From the NCBI RefSeq assembly GCF_013373065.1, contig NZ_JABXIN010000008.1, positions 95,166 to 137,770 on the forward strand: 42,605 nucleotides of DNA, in the 5' to 3' direction. The position numbers and the translations under genes are program-made. This DNA comes from Algoriphagus sp. (GTDB lineage Bacteria > Bacteroidota > Bacteroidia > Cytophagales > Cyclobacteriaceae). How positions within the stretch are numbered: the first letter of the stretch is position 1; every line of letters starts with the position of its first letter. Below, piece by piece: positions 1-7,691 of the stretch. Under the pieces are notes generated by a model. The model worked only from the letters and a program-made list of their open reading frames with translations. It searched no databases and had not been told where the DNA came from.

Positions 1-90
1 ACACTTCCCATCAATGCGGTAACTTCATTAGTAGGGGCTCCTGTAGTGATTGGCTTGGTCATCAAACGCAACTTTAGCAAGGAGTTTTGA
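1..90 (+). CDS. FecCD-family ABC transporter permease, C-terminal end (partial)
   Basis: Only the last 29 codons and the TGA stop (88-90) lie in the window. The peptide begins with LPINAVTSLVGAPVVIG and ends in a short basic tail. A Leu-Pro-x-x-x-x-T-x-L-x-G-x-P pattern in the last membrane segment is typical of FecCD/BtuC-type permeases that import iron siderophores, haem or cobalamin. The ATPase gene follows after one base, which supports the call. Its substrate cannot be told from this fragment. Confidence 0.75.
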   Translation, partial: TLPINAVTSLVGAPVVIGLVIKRNFSKEF

Positions 91-91
91 A

Positions 92-1054
92 ATGAAACAG
101 CAGGTTCTTATCGGCAAAAATCTATCCTTGGGATATGGAATCGGAAACCAGCAGAAGGTGGTTTTGTCCAATCTGGATTTTGAATTGAGTTCGGGACAAC
201 TGACCTGCTTGTTGGGACCAAATGGAGTAGGGAAATCAACCCTGATTAAGGCGATAATGGGTAAAATGGAGCCTTTTTCAGGGTCAATAGATTTGTTTGG
301 AGCCTCTCCTTCTTCCTATCATCGAGACGATTTATCCAAGAAACTTTCTGTGGTTTTGAGCGAGCCGATTTTTCCGGCACAAATGACAGTGGAGCAATTG
401 GTGGCTTTGGGACGTACTCCTTATTTGAGTTGGTCAGGAAGGCTGTCTGAACAAGATAAAAAGGAAGTTAGCCTTGCGCTAGAGGCAACCAAGATAGACT
501 ACCTGCGTCAGGAACGATTGGGAGAATTATCCGATGGACAGCGACAAAAAGCGATGATTGCTAGAGCATTGGCTCAGAATTGTCCGTTGATGGTCTTGGA
601 TGAGCCGACATCTCATTTAGACTTGGTCAATCGATACGAAGTGATGCAATTGCTGCAAGAGATAGCCAAGACTCAAAACAAGGCTGTATTGGTAGTGACT
701 CACGATTTGGATATTGCTATCGAAACCGGTCAGCAGCTATGGATTCTCAATTGCGGAAGTCCGTTAATTTTTGGGACTCCCGAAGATTTGATTCTTCAAG
801 GAGAGATCAATCACTTATTGCCAGATGATCAATACTTTTTCGATTCAAAAAGAGGCAAGGTGGTGCTGCGTCATCAAATTTCATCTATTCAAGTAGAAGG
901 GCCTGAGGAATTGGTGTATTGGGTGAAAAAGGCTCTTGTTAAGAGTGGTAAGCCAATTCCAAAAGATTCTATTATAATTTCAGAAAAACCTTTTCGAATT
1001 TTTTGTGAAGGGAAAGAATTTACTCTGATATCAGAATTTATCCAACATCTCTAG
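92..1054 (+). CDS. ABC transporter ATP-binding protein, FecE/HmuV type (iron/haem/B12 import)
   Basis: This is the cytoplasmic ATPase of a metal-chelate or cobalamin importer; the permease gene ends one base upstream. The ATG at 92 is chosen because AAGGAG (79-84) sits 7 bases ahead of it and the protein then starts MKQQVLIGKNLSLGY; an earlier in-frame start at 50 would lie inside the permease. Visible motifs are Walker A GPNGVGKST (42-50), signature LSDGQ (146-150), Walker B LMVLDEP (166-172) with D-loop SHLD, and H-loop TH (203-204). At the Q-loop position the sequence reads VLSEP, with Glu91 where Gln is usual. At 320 aa it is about 60 residues longer than classical FecE/BtuD; the extra C-terminal part is soluble and of unknown role. 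Substrate (siderophore, haem or cobalamin) is not determined. Confidence 0.88.
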   Translation: MKQQVLIGKNLSLGYGIGNQQKVVLSNLDFELSSGQLTCLLGPNGVGKSTLIKAIMGKMEPFSGSIDLFGASPSSYHRDDLSKKLSVVLSEPIFPAQMTVEQLVALGRTPYLSWSGRLSEQDKKEVSLALEATKIDYLRQERLGELSDGQRQKAMIARALAQNCPLMVLDEPTSHLDLVNRYEVMQLLQEIAKTQNKAVLVVTHDLDIAIETGQQLWILNCGSPLIFGTPEDLILQGEINHLLPDDQYFFDSKRGKVVLRHQISSIQVEGPEELVYWVKKALVKSGKPIPKDSIIISEKPFRIFCEGKEFTLISEFIQHL

Positions 1055-1110
1055 TATTCAAGTTTTGCGTCTAAAAAAGGGGCTGTTATAACATTCATCT
1101 ATAAAATTCA

Positions 1111-1118
1111 TATATTTG
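1111..1118 (+). promoter_or_regulatory. Candidate -7 element for the MarR gene
   Basis: TATATTTG matches the Bacteroidota -7 consensus TAnnTTTG and lies 17 bases before the ATG at 1136. No clear TTG is present at the expected -33 distance, so this is a half match only. Confidence 0.35.
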
Positions 1119-1135
1119 TCACACTAACTATTTGT

Positions 1136-1582
1136 ATGACACAAGAGCAATTTGCCAAATATTCCTTTTTACTCGATCGTACCGCTCGAAAAGTAAAGCA
1201 ATATGCCCAGCAGCAATTCAAGCAGGGTAATTTCGATGTGACGGTGGATCAATGGATTGTGCTGAAGAACTTATCGGAGGGCGGAGCCATGAGTCAAACG
1301 GAATTGGCAAACTTGGTATTTAAGGATCATCCTACGCTTACCCGGATCATTGACCTTTTGGTCAAAAAAGGGTACGTGGAACGATTGCCACATCCCCAAG
1401 ACCGAAGAAGTTTTCAGCTTCATTTGACTGATTCTGGGGTGTCAAAAGTCACTTCTCTGCGTCCAAAAATCCTTCAAATTCGCGAGAAAGCCTGGGAGAA
1501 TTTAGATGAACATGATTTTGAGGAATTCAAACGGATTCTTAATACCATCTATCAAAATTTGGGTGGCACACTACTGGAATAA
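1136..1582 (+). CDS. MarR-family transcriptional regulator
   Basis: A 148-residue winged-helix regulator of MarR size. The central part carries the expected recognition-helix and wing pattern: SQTELANLVFKDHPTLTRIIDLL is followed by a wing rich in basic residues (roughly residues 85-95, with PQDRRS), flanked by N- and C-terminal helices that form the dimer in this family. MarR proteins usually bind short operators as dimers and are released by small phenolic or oxidative ligands. The next genes on the same strand are a flavin reductase and a ferredoxin, so the likely target is that redox pair and itself. The 76-base gap to the reductase contains a 12-bp direct repeat that could be an operator. 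The ligand is unknown. Confidence 0.87.
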   Translation: MTQEQFAKYSFLLDRTARKVKQYAQQQFKQGNFDVTVDQWIVLKNLSEGGAMSQTELANLVFKDHPTLTRIIDLLVKKGYVERLPHPQDRRSFQLHLTDSGVSKVTSLRPKILQIREKAWENLDEHDFEEFKRILNTIYQNLGGTLLE

Positions 1583-1592
1583 AAATAATTAG

Positions 1593-1619
1593 TATACGAA
1601 TAATATTTATACGAACAAT
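1593..1619 (+). repeat. 12-bp direct repeat upstream of the reductase (possible operator)
   Basis: TATACGAATAAT (1593-1604) and TATACGAACAAT (1608-1619) differ at one base and are 15 bp apart. They lie in the gap between the MarR gene and the reductase gene. A role as operator or promoter element is inference. Confidence 0.4.
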
Positions 1620-1658
1620 TTGATTTAACGGAGGGTTTTCTCTAAAAAATAATTCAAT

Positions 1659-2663
1659 ATGATCCAGACCGATATTTGTATCATTGGAGCAGGTCCAGTA
1701 GGGCTTTTTGCAGTATTCGAAGCAGGGTTGCTTAAAATGCGTTGTCATTTGATAGATGCCCTTCCTCAAATTGGTGGACAGCTCTCTGAAATTTACCCGC
1801 AAAAGCCGATTTATGATATTCCAGGCTATCCTGAAATCAAAGCACAGGAGTTGGTGGATAATTTAATGGAGCAGATCAAGCCTTTCCAACCTACTTTCAC
1901 CTTAGGAGAGCGAGTGGATCATTTGGATAAGCAAGAGGATGGAAGCTACCTCATTACGACAAATGAAAAGACTAAGGTTCATGCGAAGGTGATCATCATC
2001 GCAGGAGGATTGGGTTGTTTTGAACCACGGAAGCCAGCCTTGGACAATTTGGAAGAATTTGAAGGGAAAGGTGTTACCTACATGGTAAAAAACCCTGAGA
2101 CATTCCGAGACAAGCGTGTTGTACTAGCTGGTGGAGGAGATTCTGCTTTGGACTGGACCATTTATTTAGCCAAAGTTGCCAAAAAAGTTACCCTGGTTCA
2201 TAGAAATGAAACCTTCCGTGGCGCACCAGATTCTGCTTCTAAAGTCTTTGATTTGGCTAATGAGGGTAAAATTGATTTGATTCTTTCAGCCAATTTGAAA
2301 GAGATTTCCGGAGACGGCAAACTAGAATCAGTAACCTTGGAAGACAAGTCTAAATCAGAGATTAAGATTGATGCGGATTACTTGATTCCGCTTTTTGGGC
2401 TAAGTCCAAAATTGGGTCCAATTGCTGATTGGGGACTTTCTATTGACAAAAATGCCATCGAAGTAGATACACGGGATTATTCGACTGGCGTAGAGCGAAT
2501 CTATGCGATTGGAGATATCAATACCTATCCAGGAAAATTGAAATTGATTCTTTGCGGATTCCATGAGGCTGCGATCATGATGCATTCTGCCTTCAAATAT
2601 GTGTATCCTGATCAAAAGCTCAGCTTTAAATACACCACCGTAAACGGGGTCAATGCATTTTAA
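1659..2663 (+). CDS. NAD(P)/FAD-dependent oxidoreductase, type 2 ferredoxin--NADP reductase-like
   Basis: A 334-residue flavoprotein with the thioredoxin-reductase fold. The FAD-binding GAGPVG is at 10-15, the second nucleotide-binding motif GGGDSA is at 158-163, and the C-terminal FAD motif GDINTYPGKLKL precedes a helix with HEAAIM. The CxxC redox pair of thioredoxin reductase is absent from the NADPH domain, which is the hallmark of the YumC/TrxR-like ferredoxin--NADP+ reductases. The segment PQIGGQLSEIYPQKPIYDIPGYP is also typical of that group. A [2Fe-2S] ferredoxin gene starts 15 bases downstream, the natural electron partner. A MarR gene lies upstream. Start ATG at 1659 fits the conserved N-terminal beta strand. 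The physiological electron acceptor is not shown by the sequence. Confidence 0.87.
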   Translation: MIQTDICIIGAGPVGLFAVFEAGLLKMRCHLIDALPQIGGQLSEIYPQKPIYDIPGYPEIKAQELVDNLMEQIKPFQPTFTLGERVDHLDKQEDGSYLITTNEKTKVHAKVIIIAGGLGCFEPRKPALDNLEEFEGKGVTYMVKNPETFRDKRVVLAGGGDSALDWTIYLAKVAKKVTLVHRNETFRGAPDSASKVFDLANEGKIDLILSANLKEISGDGKLESVTLEDKSKSEIKIDADYLIPLFGLSPKLGPIADWGLSIDKNAIEVDTRDYSTGVERIYAIGDINTYPGKLKLILCGFHEAAIMMHSAFKYVYPDQKLSFKYTTVNGVNAF

Positions 2664-2666
2664 TTT

Positions 2667-2674
2667 TATCTTTG
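2667..2674 (+). promoter_or_regulatory. Candidate -7 element immediately before the ferredoxin gene
   Basis: TATCTTTG matches TAnnTTTG and is followed by CGCC and the ATG at 2679. If active, transcription would begin at or next to the start codon, giving a nearly leaderless mRNA. No TTG is seen at -33, so it may be a chance match or a weak internal promoter. Confidence 0.4.
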
Positions 2675-2678
2675 CGCC

Positions 2679-3002
2679 ATGGTAAAATTTACAGTTGAAG
2701 ATCAGGATGGAAATCGACAGGAGGTCGAGGCACCAATGGATATGGGGCTAAGCCTCATGGAGGTTTTAAAGGCTTCAGATTACCCGATTTTAGCTACATG
2801 TGGAGGGATGGCATTGTGTGCTACTTGCCACGTCGAAATTTTGGATGGGCCAGATGAATTAGGAGAAGCCACTGATGTTGAATTGGATCAATTGGAAAAT
2901 CTTCCGGAATATTACCCAACTTCCAGACTATCCTGTCAAATTCGAATCAGTGACCAATTAGATGGTGCTGTGATCAAGTTGAGAGGGGAAGACGTTGTCT
3001 GA
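2679..3002 (+). CDS. [2Fe-2S] ferredoxin, adrenodoxin/vertebrate-type
   Basis: A 107-residue electron carrier. Four cysteines for the cluster are visible: C41, C47, C50 and C86, giving CX5CX2CX35C, the spacing of adrenodoxin-type ferredoxins rather than plant-type (CX4CX2C). The acidic segment after the third Cys (DGPDELGEATDVELDQLENL) resembles the partner-binding helix of adrenodoxins. The gene follows the reductase by 15 bases and ends just before a strong terminator, so MarR, reductase and ferredoxin appear to form one unit. Adrenodoxin-type ferredoxins serve P450s, Fe-S assembly or dioxygenases; none of those genes is next to it, so the final acceptor is unknown. Confidence 0.9.
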   Translation: MVKFTVEDQDGNRQEVEAPMDMGLSLMEVLKASDYPILATCGGMALCATCHVEILDGPDELGEATDVELDQLENLPEYYPTSRLSCQIRISDQLDGAVIKLRGEDVV

Positions 3003-3027
3003 TTCTAATCAATAAAAAATAATATGT

Positions 3028-3056
3028 AAAGCTGCCTAATAATGGCAGCTTTTTTT
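3028..3056 (+). terminator. Rho-independent terminator after ferredoxin
   Basis: AAAGCTGCC / GGCAGCTTT, a 9-bp perfect stem with loop TAATAAT, runs into a T tract ending at 3056. Confidence 0.9.
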
Positions 3057-3086
3057 GTATCGATACTATTTAACAGTTCGTATGGG

Positions 3087-3482
3087 ATGAAAAATAAAAA
3101 GATGAAGCGATTTCTAATGCCTGCTCTGTTTTTGGTTTTCACCTCTTGTTTTATTTTTGATTCGGGGGATCAGATAGAATTTTCTGATGATTTGGAAGTG
3201 TTGTACCAGGATATACTGCGGCTTGCCGAATCTCAACCTTGTACTGATCCGAAAGATTGGTCTTTCATTGCCCTAGGCAGCAAGCCTTGTGGAGGACCTT
3301 GGGAATATATTGCTTACCCAAAGAGTATTAACATCCCGGAGTTTTTGGCGAAAGTCAAACGATACAACGAACTCCAACAAGAAGATAATATTAAAAACAA
3401 TCGGTATTCGGATTGTATGTTTGTCTCTCCTCCTAAATCAGTGGCTTGTGAAAATAGCAAACCCGTACTGCTTTATGAGTGA
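3087..3482 (+). CDS. Small lipoprotein of an uncharacterised family with four conserved-looking cysteines
   Basis: A 131-residue protein starting MKNKKMKRFLMPALFLVFTSC, a lipoprotein signal peptide with lipobox FTSC (lipidated Cys21). An in-frame ATG at 3042 is rejected because it lies inside the terminator stem of the previous gene. The mature part holds four further cysteines (in QPCTD, KPCGG, SDCMF and VACEN), suggesting two disulfides outside the cytoplasm. The pattern W-S-F-I-A-L-G-S-K-P-C-G-G-P followed by YIAYP recalls a small secreted family found in Bacteroidota whose function I do not know. It stands alone between two terminator-like hairpins. ATG at 3102 is an alternative start. 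Confidence 0.7.
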   Translation: MKNKKMKRFLMPALFLVFTSCFIFDSGDQIEFSDDLEVLYQDILRLAESQPCTDPKDWSFIALGSKPCGGPWEYIAYPKSINIPEFLAKVKRYNELQQEDNIKNNRYSDCMFVSPPKSVACENSKPVLLYE

Positions 3483-3486
3483 GATT

Positions 3487-3516
3487 ATTGTATCGTTTTG
3501 AAACAATATTTTTTTT
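3487..3516 (+). terminator. Probable terminator after the small lipoprotein gene
   Basis: TTGTATC / GAAACAA forms a 7-position stem with one mismatch around loop GTTTT and is followed by TATTTTTTTT. The stem is weak, but the T tract is good. Confidence 0.5.
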
Positions 3517-3544
3517 GATTTTCTTGATAGGCTAATCCAATCCT

Positions 3545-5080
3545 ATGAGAAAATTACTCTTTTTAGCCACGGTAATCATCCTTGTATCTTGTCAAAAAGA
3601 AGTTGCAGATGAACCCATTTCGGTAAGTCAAGTCAAAGTTACAGGGGGAATGATTGCCGGAAAACTTTCAGATGATCAATCCATTAAGGTTTTTAAGGGA
3701 ATTCCCTTTGCAGCTCCTCCCATCGGGGAACTGAGATGGAAAGCCCCTCAACCGGTGGTTCCTTGGGGGGGTGTGTTAGAAACGAAGGAGAATCCGGCCT
3801 CATTTACACAAAATCCGCCTGTGCCATTTTTTGCTTGGTCGGAAGAGTTTTTGATTCCAAAAGAGCCTATTTCGGAAGATGGCTTGTACCTCAATGTTTG
3901 GACTCCGGCAGAAAAAACCACAGAATCTTTACCTGTTATGGTTTGGATTCATGGAGGCGGGTTTAGTGGAGGTTCCGGAACTGTGCCCTTGTATGATGGG
4001 GAAGCTTTGGCAAAGAAGGGGATTGTGGTAGTGACGATTAATTACAGGTTGGGGATTTTTGGATTTTTGGCCCATCCTGAATTAAGTCAGGAAAATCCTG
4101 AAGGAGTTTCAGGAAACTACGGGGTTTTGGACCAAATTGCGGCATTGGAATGGGTAAAAAATAATATACAATCCTTCGGAGGTGATCCTTCAAATGTAAC
4201 CATTGCAGGGCAATCGGCAGGAGCATTTAGTGTCAATGCGCTCGTGGTTTCCCCAAAAGCAAAAGGACTTTTTCACAAAGCTATCGCCGAAAGTGGAGGA
4301 ATGGTAAGTCGTGGGAATGGTTTGGTTTCGGGTTTAAAAAGTGTAGAAAAAAGAAATGTTGAGAATCTGAAGGAAAATGGGATAACCGATTTGGATGACT
4401 TGAGGCAAATTTCAGCAGATAGCCTTTTGAAAATACCCGGTAGGTTTTCGCCCGTTGTAGATGGAGTGGTTATTCCTTCGGTGAAAAATGCGATCGAAAC
4501 TGGTCAATATGCAGATGTTCCTTTGCTAACCGGATGGAATGCAGATGATGGGGTCGGTCTTGGTCCTGAAGTGAAGCCGAATTTATTTCGGAAAAATGCC
4601 CAAAAACAGTATGGAGGAAGAGCCGGGGAGTATTTGGAGCTTTTTCCTGCCGATGACGAGGAACAGTTGCTAGAAACTCGTCAATTGATTTCGGAGTTGT
4701 TTTTTGGCATTCAGAATTACACTTGGGCAAAACTTCAAGCACAATATGGCACTCAGCCTTCCTACTTGTATTACTTTACCAGGATCCCACCGGGAGAACC
4801 TAATTATGGGGCTTTCCATTCTGCGGAGTTCGCCTATGCCTTGCATACCTTAAAAAACTGGAATCGTCCCTTTGAAGAAGTAGATTATCAGTTGGAAGAG
4901 ACGATGTCCACCTATTGGGTGAACTTTATCAAATCTAGAAATCCTAATGGGGAGGGATTACCTGAATGGCCAGAATTTGATCCTGAAAATCCATTGGTGA
5001 TTCAATTCGGTGAGGAGGTGAAATCCGTAGCGGTTCCCCATTGGAGACAATTGAAATTTATGGAAAGCCTAAATCAATAA
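3545..5080 (+). CDS. Type-B carboxylesterase (para-nitrobenzyl esterase family), lipoprotein
   Basis: A 511-residue alpha/beta-hydrolase that cleaves carboxylic esters. The N-terminus MRKLLFLATVIILVSCQKE is a lipoprotein signal (lipobox LVSC, Cys16), so the enzyme sits on the cell envelope. The family signature EDGLYLNVW is present. The oxyanion-hole loop is HGGGFSGG, and the nucleophile elbow is GQSAG with Ser224, where many members have GESAG. The acid position reads NADDGVG, with Asp where Glu is common. The catalytic His lies in GAFHSAEFAYAL, the usual motif. The next gene (a CitMHS transporter) begins 3 bases after the stop and AtuA-type genes follow. The esterase may therefore release an organic acid that the transporter imports; that pairing is inferred from gene order. 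Confidence 0.88.
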   Translation: MRKLLFLATVIILVSCQKEVADEPISVSQVKVTGGMIAGKLSDDQSIKVFKGIPFAAPPIGELRWKAPQPVVPWGGVLETKENPASFTQNPPVPFFAWSEEFLIPKEPISEDGLYLNVWTPAEKTTESLPVMVWIHGGGFSGGSGTVPLYDGEALAKKGIVVVTINYRLGIFGFLAHPELSQENPEGVSGNYGVLDQIAALEWVKNNIQSFGGDPSNVTIAGQSAGAFSVNALVVSPKAKGLFHKAIAESGGMVSRGNGLVSGLKSVEKRNVENLKENGITDLDDLRQISADSLLKIPGRFSPVVDGVVIPSVKNAIETGQYADVPLLTGWNADDGVGLGPEVKPNLFRKNAQKQYGGRAGEYLELFPADDEEQLLETRQLISELFFGIQNYTWAKLQAQYGTQPSYLYYFTRIPPGEPNYGAFHSAEFAYALHTLKNWNRPFEEVDYQLEETMSTYWVNFIKSRNPNGEGLPEWPEFDPENPLVIQFGEEVKSVAVPHWRQLKFMESLNQ

Positions 5081-5083
5081 TCT

Positions 5084-6367
5084 ATGTTGGCTCTCTTGGG
5101 TATCCTAACTATTGCATTGCTTCTCTACCTGATTCTGACTAAAAAGACATCTGCGGTTGTCGCATTGATATTGGTACCCGTTCTGACAGGGATTTTGGCT
5201 GGGAAAACTGCTGAGTTCCCCCAAATGATTTCGGAGGGGATTTCATCTATTGCTCCTACTGGCGTCATGTTCGTTTTTGCCATACTATTTTTTGGAGTGC
5301 TGATGGATGCGGGTACCTTCAAACCAATTATCGGCAAACTCCTCCAACTTGCAGGAAATGATCCTTTGAAAATCGTCATGGTAACAGCCATTTTAGCTAT
5401 GTTAGTGCATTTGGATGGCTCTGGTGCGGTTACTTTTTTAGTTGTAATCCCTGCTATGTTGCCTATTTATGATCAGCTTGGGATGAGTCGCTTAACTTTA
5501 GCCTGTACTACTGCGCTTGCTGCAGGAACCATGAATATTTTACCTTGGGGAGGCCCCACTATTCGGGCGGCATCGGCTTTGGAAGTTTCAGTCACAGAGC
5601 TATTCAATCCCGTATTTATTCCTTTTTTGGCAGGTTTGCTGACAGTTTTGGGAATTGCATATTTCTTAGGGAAAAAAGAACGAATTCATATTCAGTCTGA
5701 ACCTTCTATAGAAATTGAATCCTCCGATATAAATGAAGTCAAGCTTCCAAAGTGGAAGTTTCTGGTAAACATCGGGTTGATTCTTTTGGCGGTAACTTCC
5801 ATCGTGTTGGGCTTTGCTCCTCCCTATGCGGTTTTTATGATTGCTTTTGGGTTGGCGTTAATTATCAATTTTCCCAAAGTTGCCGATCAAAAGGAGCGGG
5901 TGGATGCACATGCCAAGGAAGCCTTATTGATGGCAAGTATTTTATTCGCAGCAGGATGTTTTACTGGTATCCTAAAAGGAAGTGGAATGATGGAGGCCAT
6001 GGCAAATGGAATCCAGGTTATTCTCCCTGAATTCATGGGAAGGCAATTGCCGCTATTGACTGGAATCTTGTCCATGCCTGCTAGTCTGGTCTTTGATCCT
6101 GACTCTTTCTATTTTGGTATTTTGCCCTTGCTTTCCTCGACTGCTGAGTCTTTTCAGGTTAGTGGCTTAGAGGTAGGGCAGGCAGCTATTTTTGGTCAAA
6201 TGACTACTGGTTTTCCGGTTAGCCCCCTAACTGGATCCACCTATTTATTGGTTGGCTTGGCAGGAGTGGATTTAGGCGATCATCAAAAAAAGACCATCCC
6301 GCTAGCCTTCTTGGTAACCATGGTGATGTTGACGGTGGCTGTCCTAATCGGAGTAATCCATATTTAA
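5084..6367 (+). CDS. CitMHS-family transporter (citrate-metal/proton symporter-like)
   Basis: A 427-residue membrane protein with about 11-12 hydrophobic segments. It carries two motifs typical of CitMHS carriers: HLDGSGAVTFL from residue 109 and MNILPWGGPT around 150-159. CitM/CitH of Bacillus import citrate complexed with divalent metal together with protons; other members move related acids, so the substrate here is open. Start ATG at 5084 is 3 bases after the esterase stop, and the AtuA-like gene begins 1 base after its own stop, so these genes are almost certainly cotranscribed. The gene context (envelope esterase before, acyl-metabolism proteins after) favours uptake of an acid produced outside the cytoplasm. 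Confidence 0.85.
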   Translation: MLALLGILTIALLLYLILTKKTSAVVALILVPVLTGILAGKTAEFPQMISEGISSIAPTGVMFVFAILFFGVLMDAGTFKPIIGKLLQLAGNDPLKIVMVTAILAMLVHLDGSGAVTFLVVIPAMLPIYDQLGMSRLTLACTTALAAGTMNILPWGGPTIRAASALEVSVTELFNPVFIPFLAGLLTVLGIAYFLGKKERIHIQSEPSIEIESSDINEVKLPKWKFLVNIGLILLAVTSIVLGFAPPYAVFMIAFGLALIINFPKVADQKERVDAHAKEALLMASILFAAGCFTGILKGSGMMEAMANGIQVILPEFMGRQLPLLTGILSMPASLVFDPDSFYFGILPLLSSTAESFQVSGLEVGQAAIFGQMTTGFPVSPLTGSTYLLVGLAGVDLGDHQKKTIPLAFLVTMVMLTVAVLIGVIHI

Positions 6368-6368
6368 T

Positions 6369-7691
6369 ATGAAGGAAAAAATTAGAATCGGTTGCGGGGC
6401 AGGCTTTTCGGGTGATCGGATCGAACCAGCTTTAATTCTTACAGAAAAAGGGAATCTGGATTATTTAGTATTGGAATGTCTTGCTGAGCGAACGATTGCT
6501 TTGGCACAAAAAAGAAAATTGCAAAATCCAGAACTTGGGTATGATGTCCTTTTGGAAAAACGGCTCAAGGATTTACTTCCATTGTTGCTGCGTCATAATA
6601 CCCGATTAATTACAAATATGGGAGCTGCAAACCCCATTTCTGGAGCGAAGAAAATTATAGAGCTCGCCAAAGCCCAAACTCTTTCTCTCAAGGTAGCTGC
6701 AGTCATTGGAGATGATGTCTTTGAATTCCTTTCAGGAGAGGAGCATTCCCTAGAAAATAAACAGCCCATCCGATCTCAGGGGAAACTGGTTTCAGCCAAT
6801 GCTTATTTGGGAGTAGAGGCAATCTTACCAGCTTTGGCTTCAGATGCAGATATAATTATAACGGGAAGAGTAGCTGATCCTTCGCTTTTTTTAGCTCCTA
6901 TGATTCATGAATTCGGTTGGAAATTGGATCAGTTTGATTTATTGGGAAAAGGAACAGTATTGGGACATCTCTTGGAATGTGCCGGACAGTTGACCGGTGG
7001 ATATTTTGCGGATCCTATTTCCAAACCTGTTCCTGATTTAGACCAATTGGGGTATCCTTTTGTGGATGTTTTTCCCGATGGGAGAGGGATTATTTCAAAA
7101 GTCAAAGGAACTGGCGGTATGATTTCTGAGCGAATTGCCAAAGAGCAGTTACTTTATGAGGTATTGGATCCTTATCATTATTTCACTCCTGATGTAGTTG
7201 CGGATTTTTCGACCGTCCAATTTGAAGAGATTGCTTTTGATCAACTTCAGGTAACTGGAGGAAGTGGAATCGAAAAGCCGGAAAAATACAAGGTAAGTGT
7301 CGGGTATGAAGCTGGATTTAAAGGGGAAGGTGAGATTTCTTATGCTGGGGCGCATGCAATTGAACGAGTCCGATTGGCAGGAGAGATCATTGAGAAGCGA
7401 ATTAAAAGACTAGTGGCTAATCTCAGAATCGATTTTATCGGTTTGAATTCGCTACACCCGGCTGAATTATCAAAGAATTCCAACCCCTATGAAGTCAGGC
7501 TTCGGGTGGTGGGGATGTGTGAAAATATGGAGCAGGCACAACTAATTGGAGAGGAAGTCGAAGCGCTATATACCAATGGACCTGCTGGTGGAGGAGGTGC
7601 TAGAAAAATGGTCACTCAAGTTGTTGGGGTGGTGTCTACGCTTTTGGATCGGAATCAAGTTAAACCCAGCTTTCATTTATTTTCAGTATGA
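6369..7691 (+). CDS. AtuA-like protein (DUF1446, acyclic terpene utilisation family)
   Basis: A 440-residue cytoplasmic protein. The N-terminus IRIGCGAGFSGDRIEPAL and the downstream blocks NMGAANP, DIIITGRVADPSLFLAP, ECAGQLTGGYFADP and the glycine-rich GPAGGGGARK near the C-terminus are those of the DUF1446/AtuA family. In Pseudomonas, AtuA belongs to the acyclic terpene (citronellol/geraniol) pathway, but its exact reaction is not settled and relatives occur in other acid-degradation clusters. The small AtuA-related gene overlaps the stop by 4 bases (ATGA), which indicates translational coupling and probably a two-part protein that is a single chain elsewhere. The link with the CitMHS carrier suggests a role in breaking down the imported acid; this is inference. 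Confidence 0.82.
   Translation: MKEKIRIGCGAGFSGDRIEPALILTEKGNLDYLVLECLAERTIALAQKRKLQNPELGYDVLLEKRLKDLLPLLLRHNTRLITNMGAANPISGAKKIIELAKAQTLSLKVAAVIGDDVFEFLSGEEHSLENKQPIRSQGKLVSANAYLGVEAILPALASDADIIITGRVADPSLFLAPMIHEFGWKLDQFDLLGKGTVLGHLLECAGQLTGGYFADPISKPVPDLDQLGYPFVDVFPDGRGIISKVKGTGGMISERIAKEQLLYEVLDPYHYFTPDVVADFSTVQFEEIAFDQLQVTGGSGIEKPEKYKVSVGYEAGFKGEGEISYAGAHAIERVRLAGEIIEKRIKRLVANLRIDFIGLNSLHPAELSKNSNPYEVRLRVVGMCENMEQAQLIGEEVEALYTNGPAGGGGARKMVTQVVGVVSTLLDRNQVKPSFHLFSV

Noticed and set aside
3042..3086. Upstream ATG for the small lipoprotein
   Set aside because: It lies within the terminator stem of the ferredoxin gene and would bury the lipoprotein signal.
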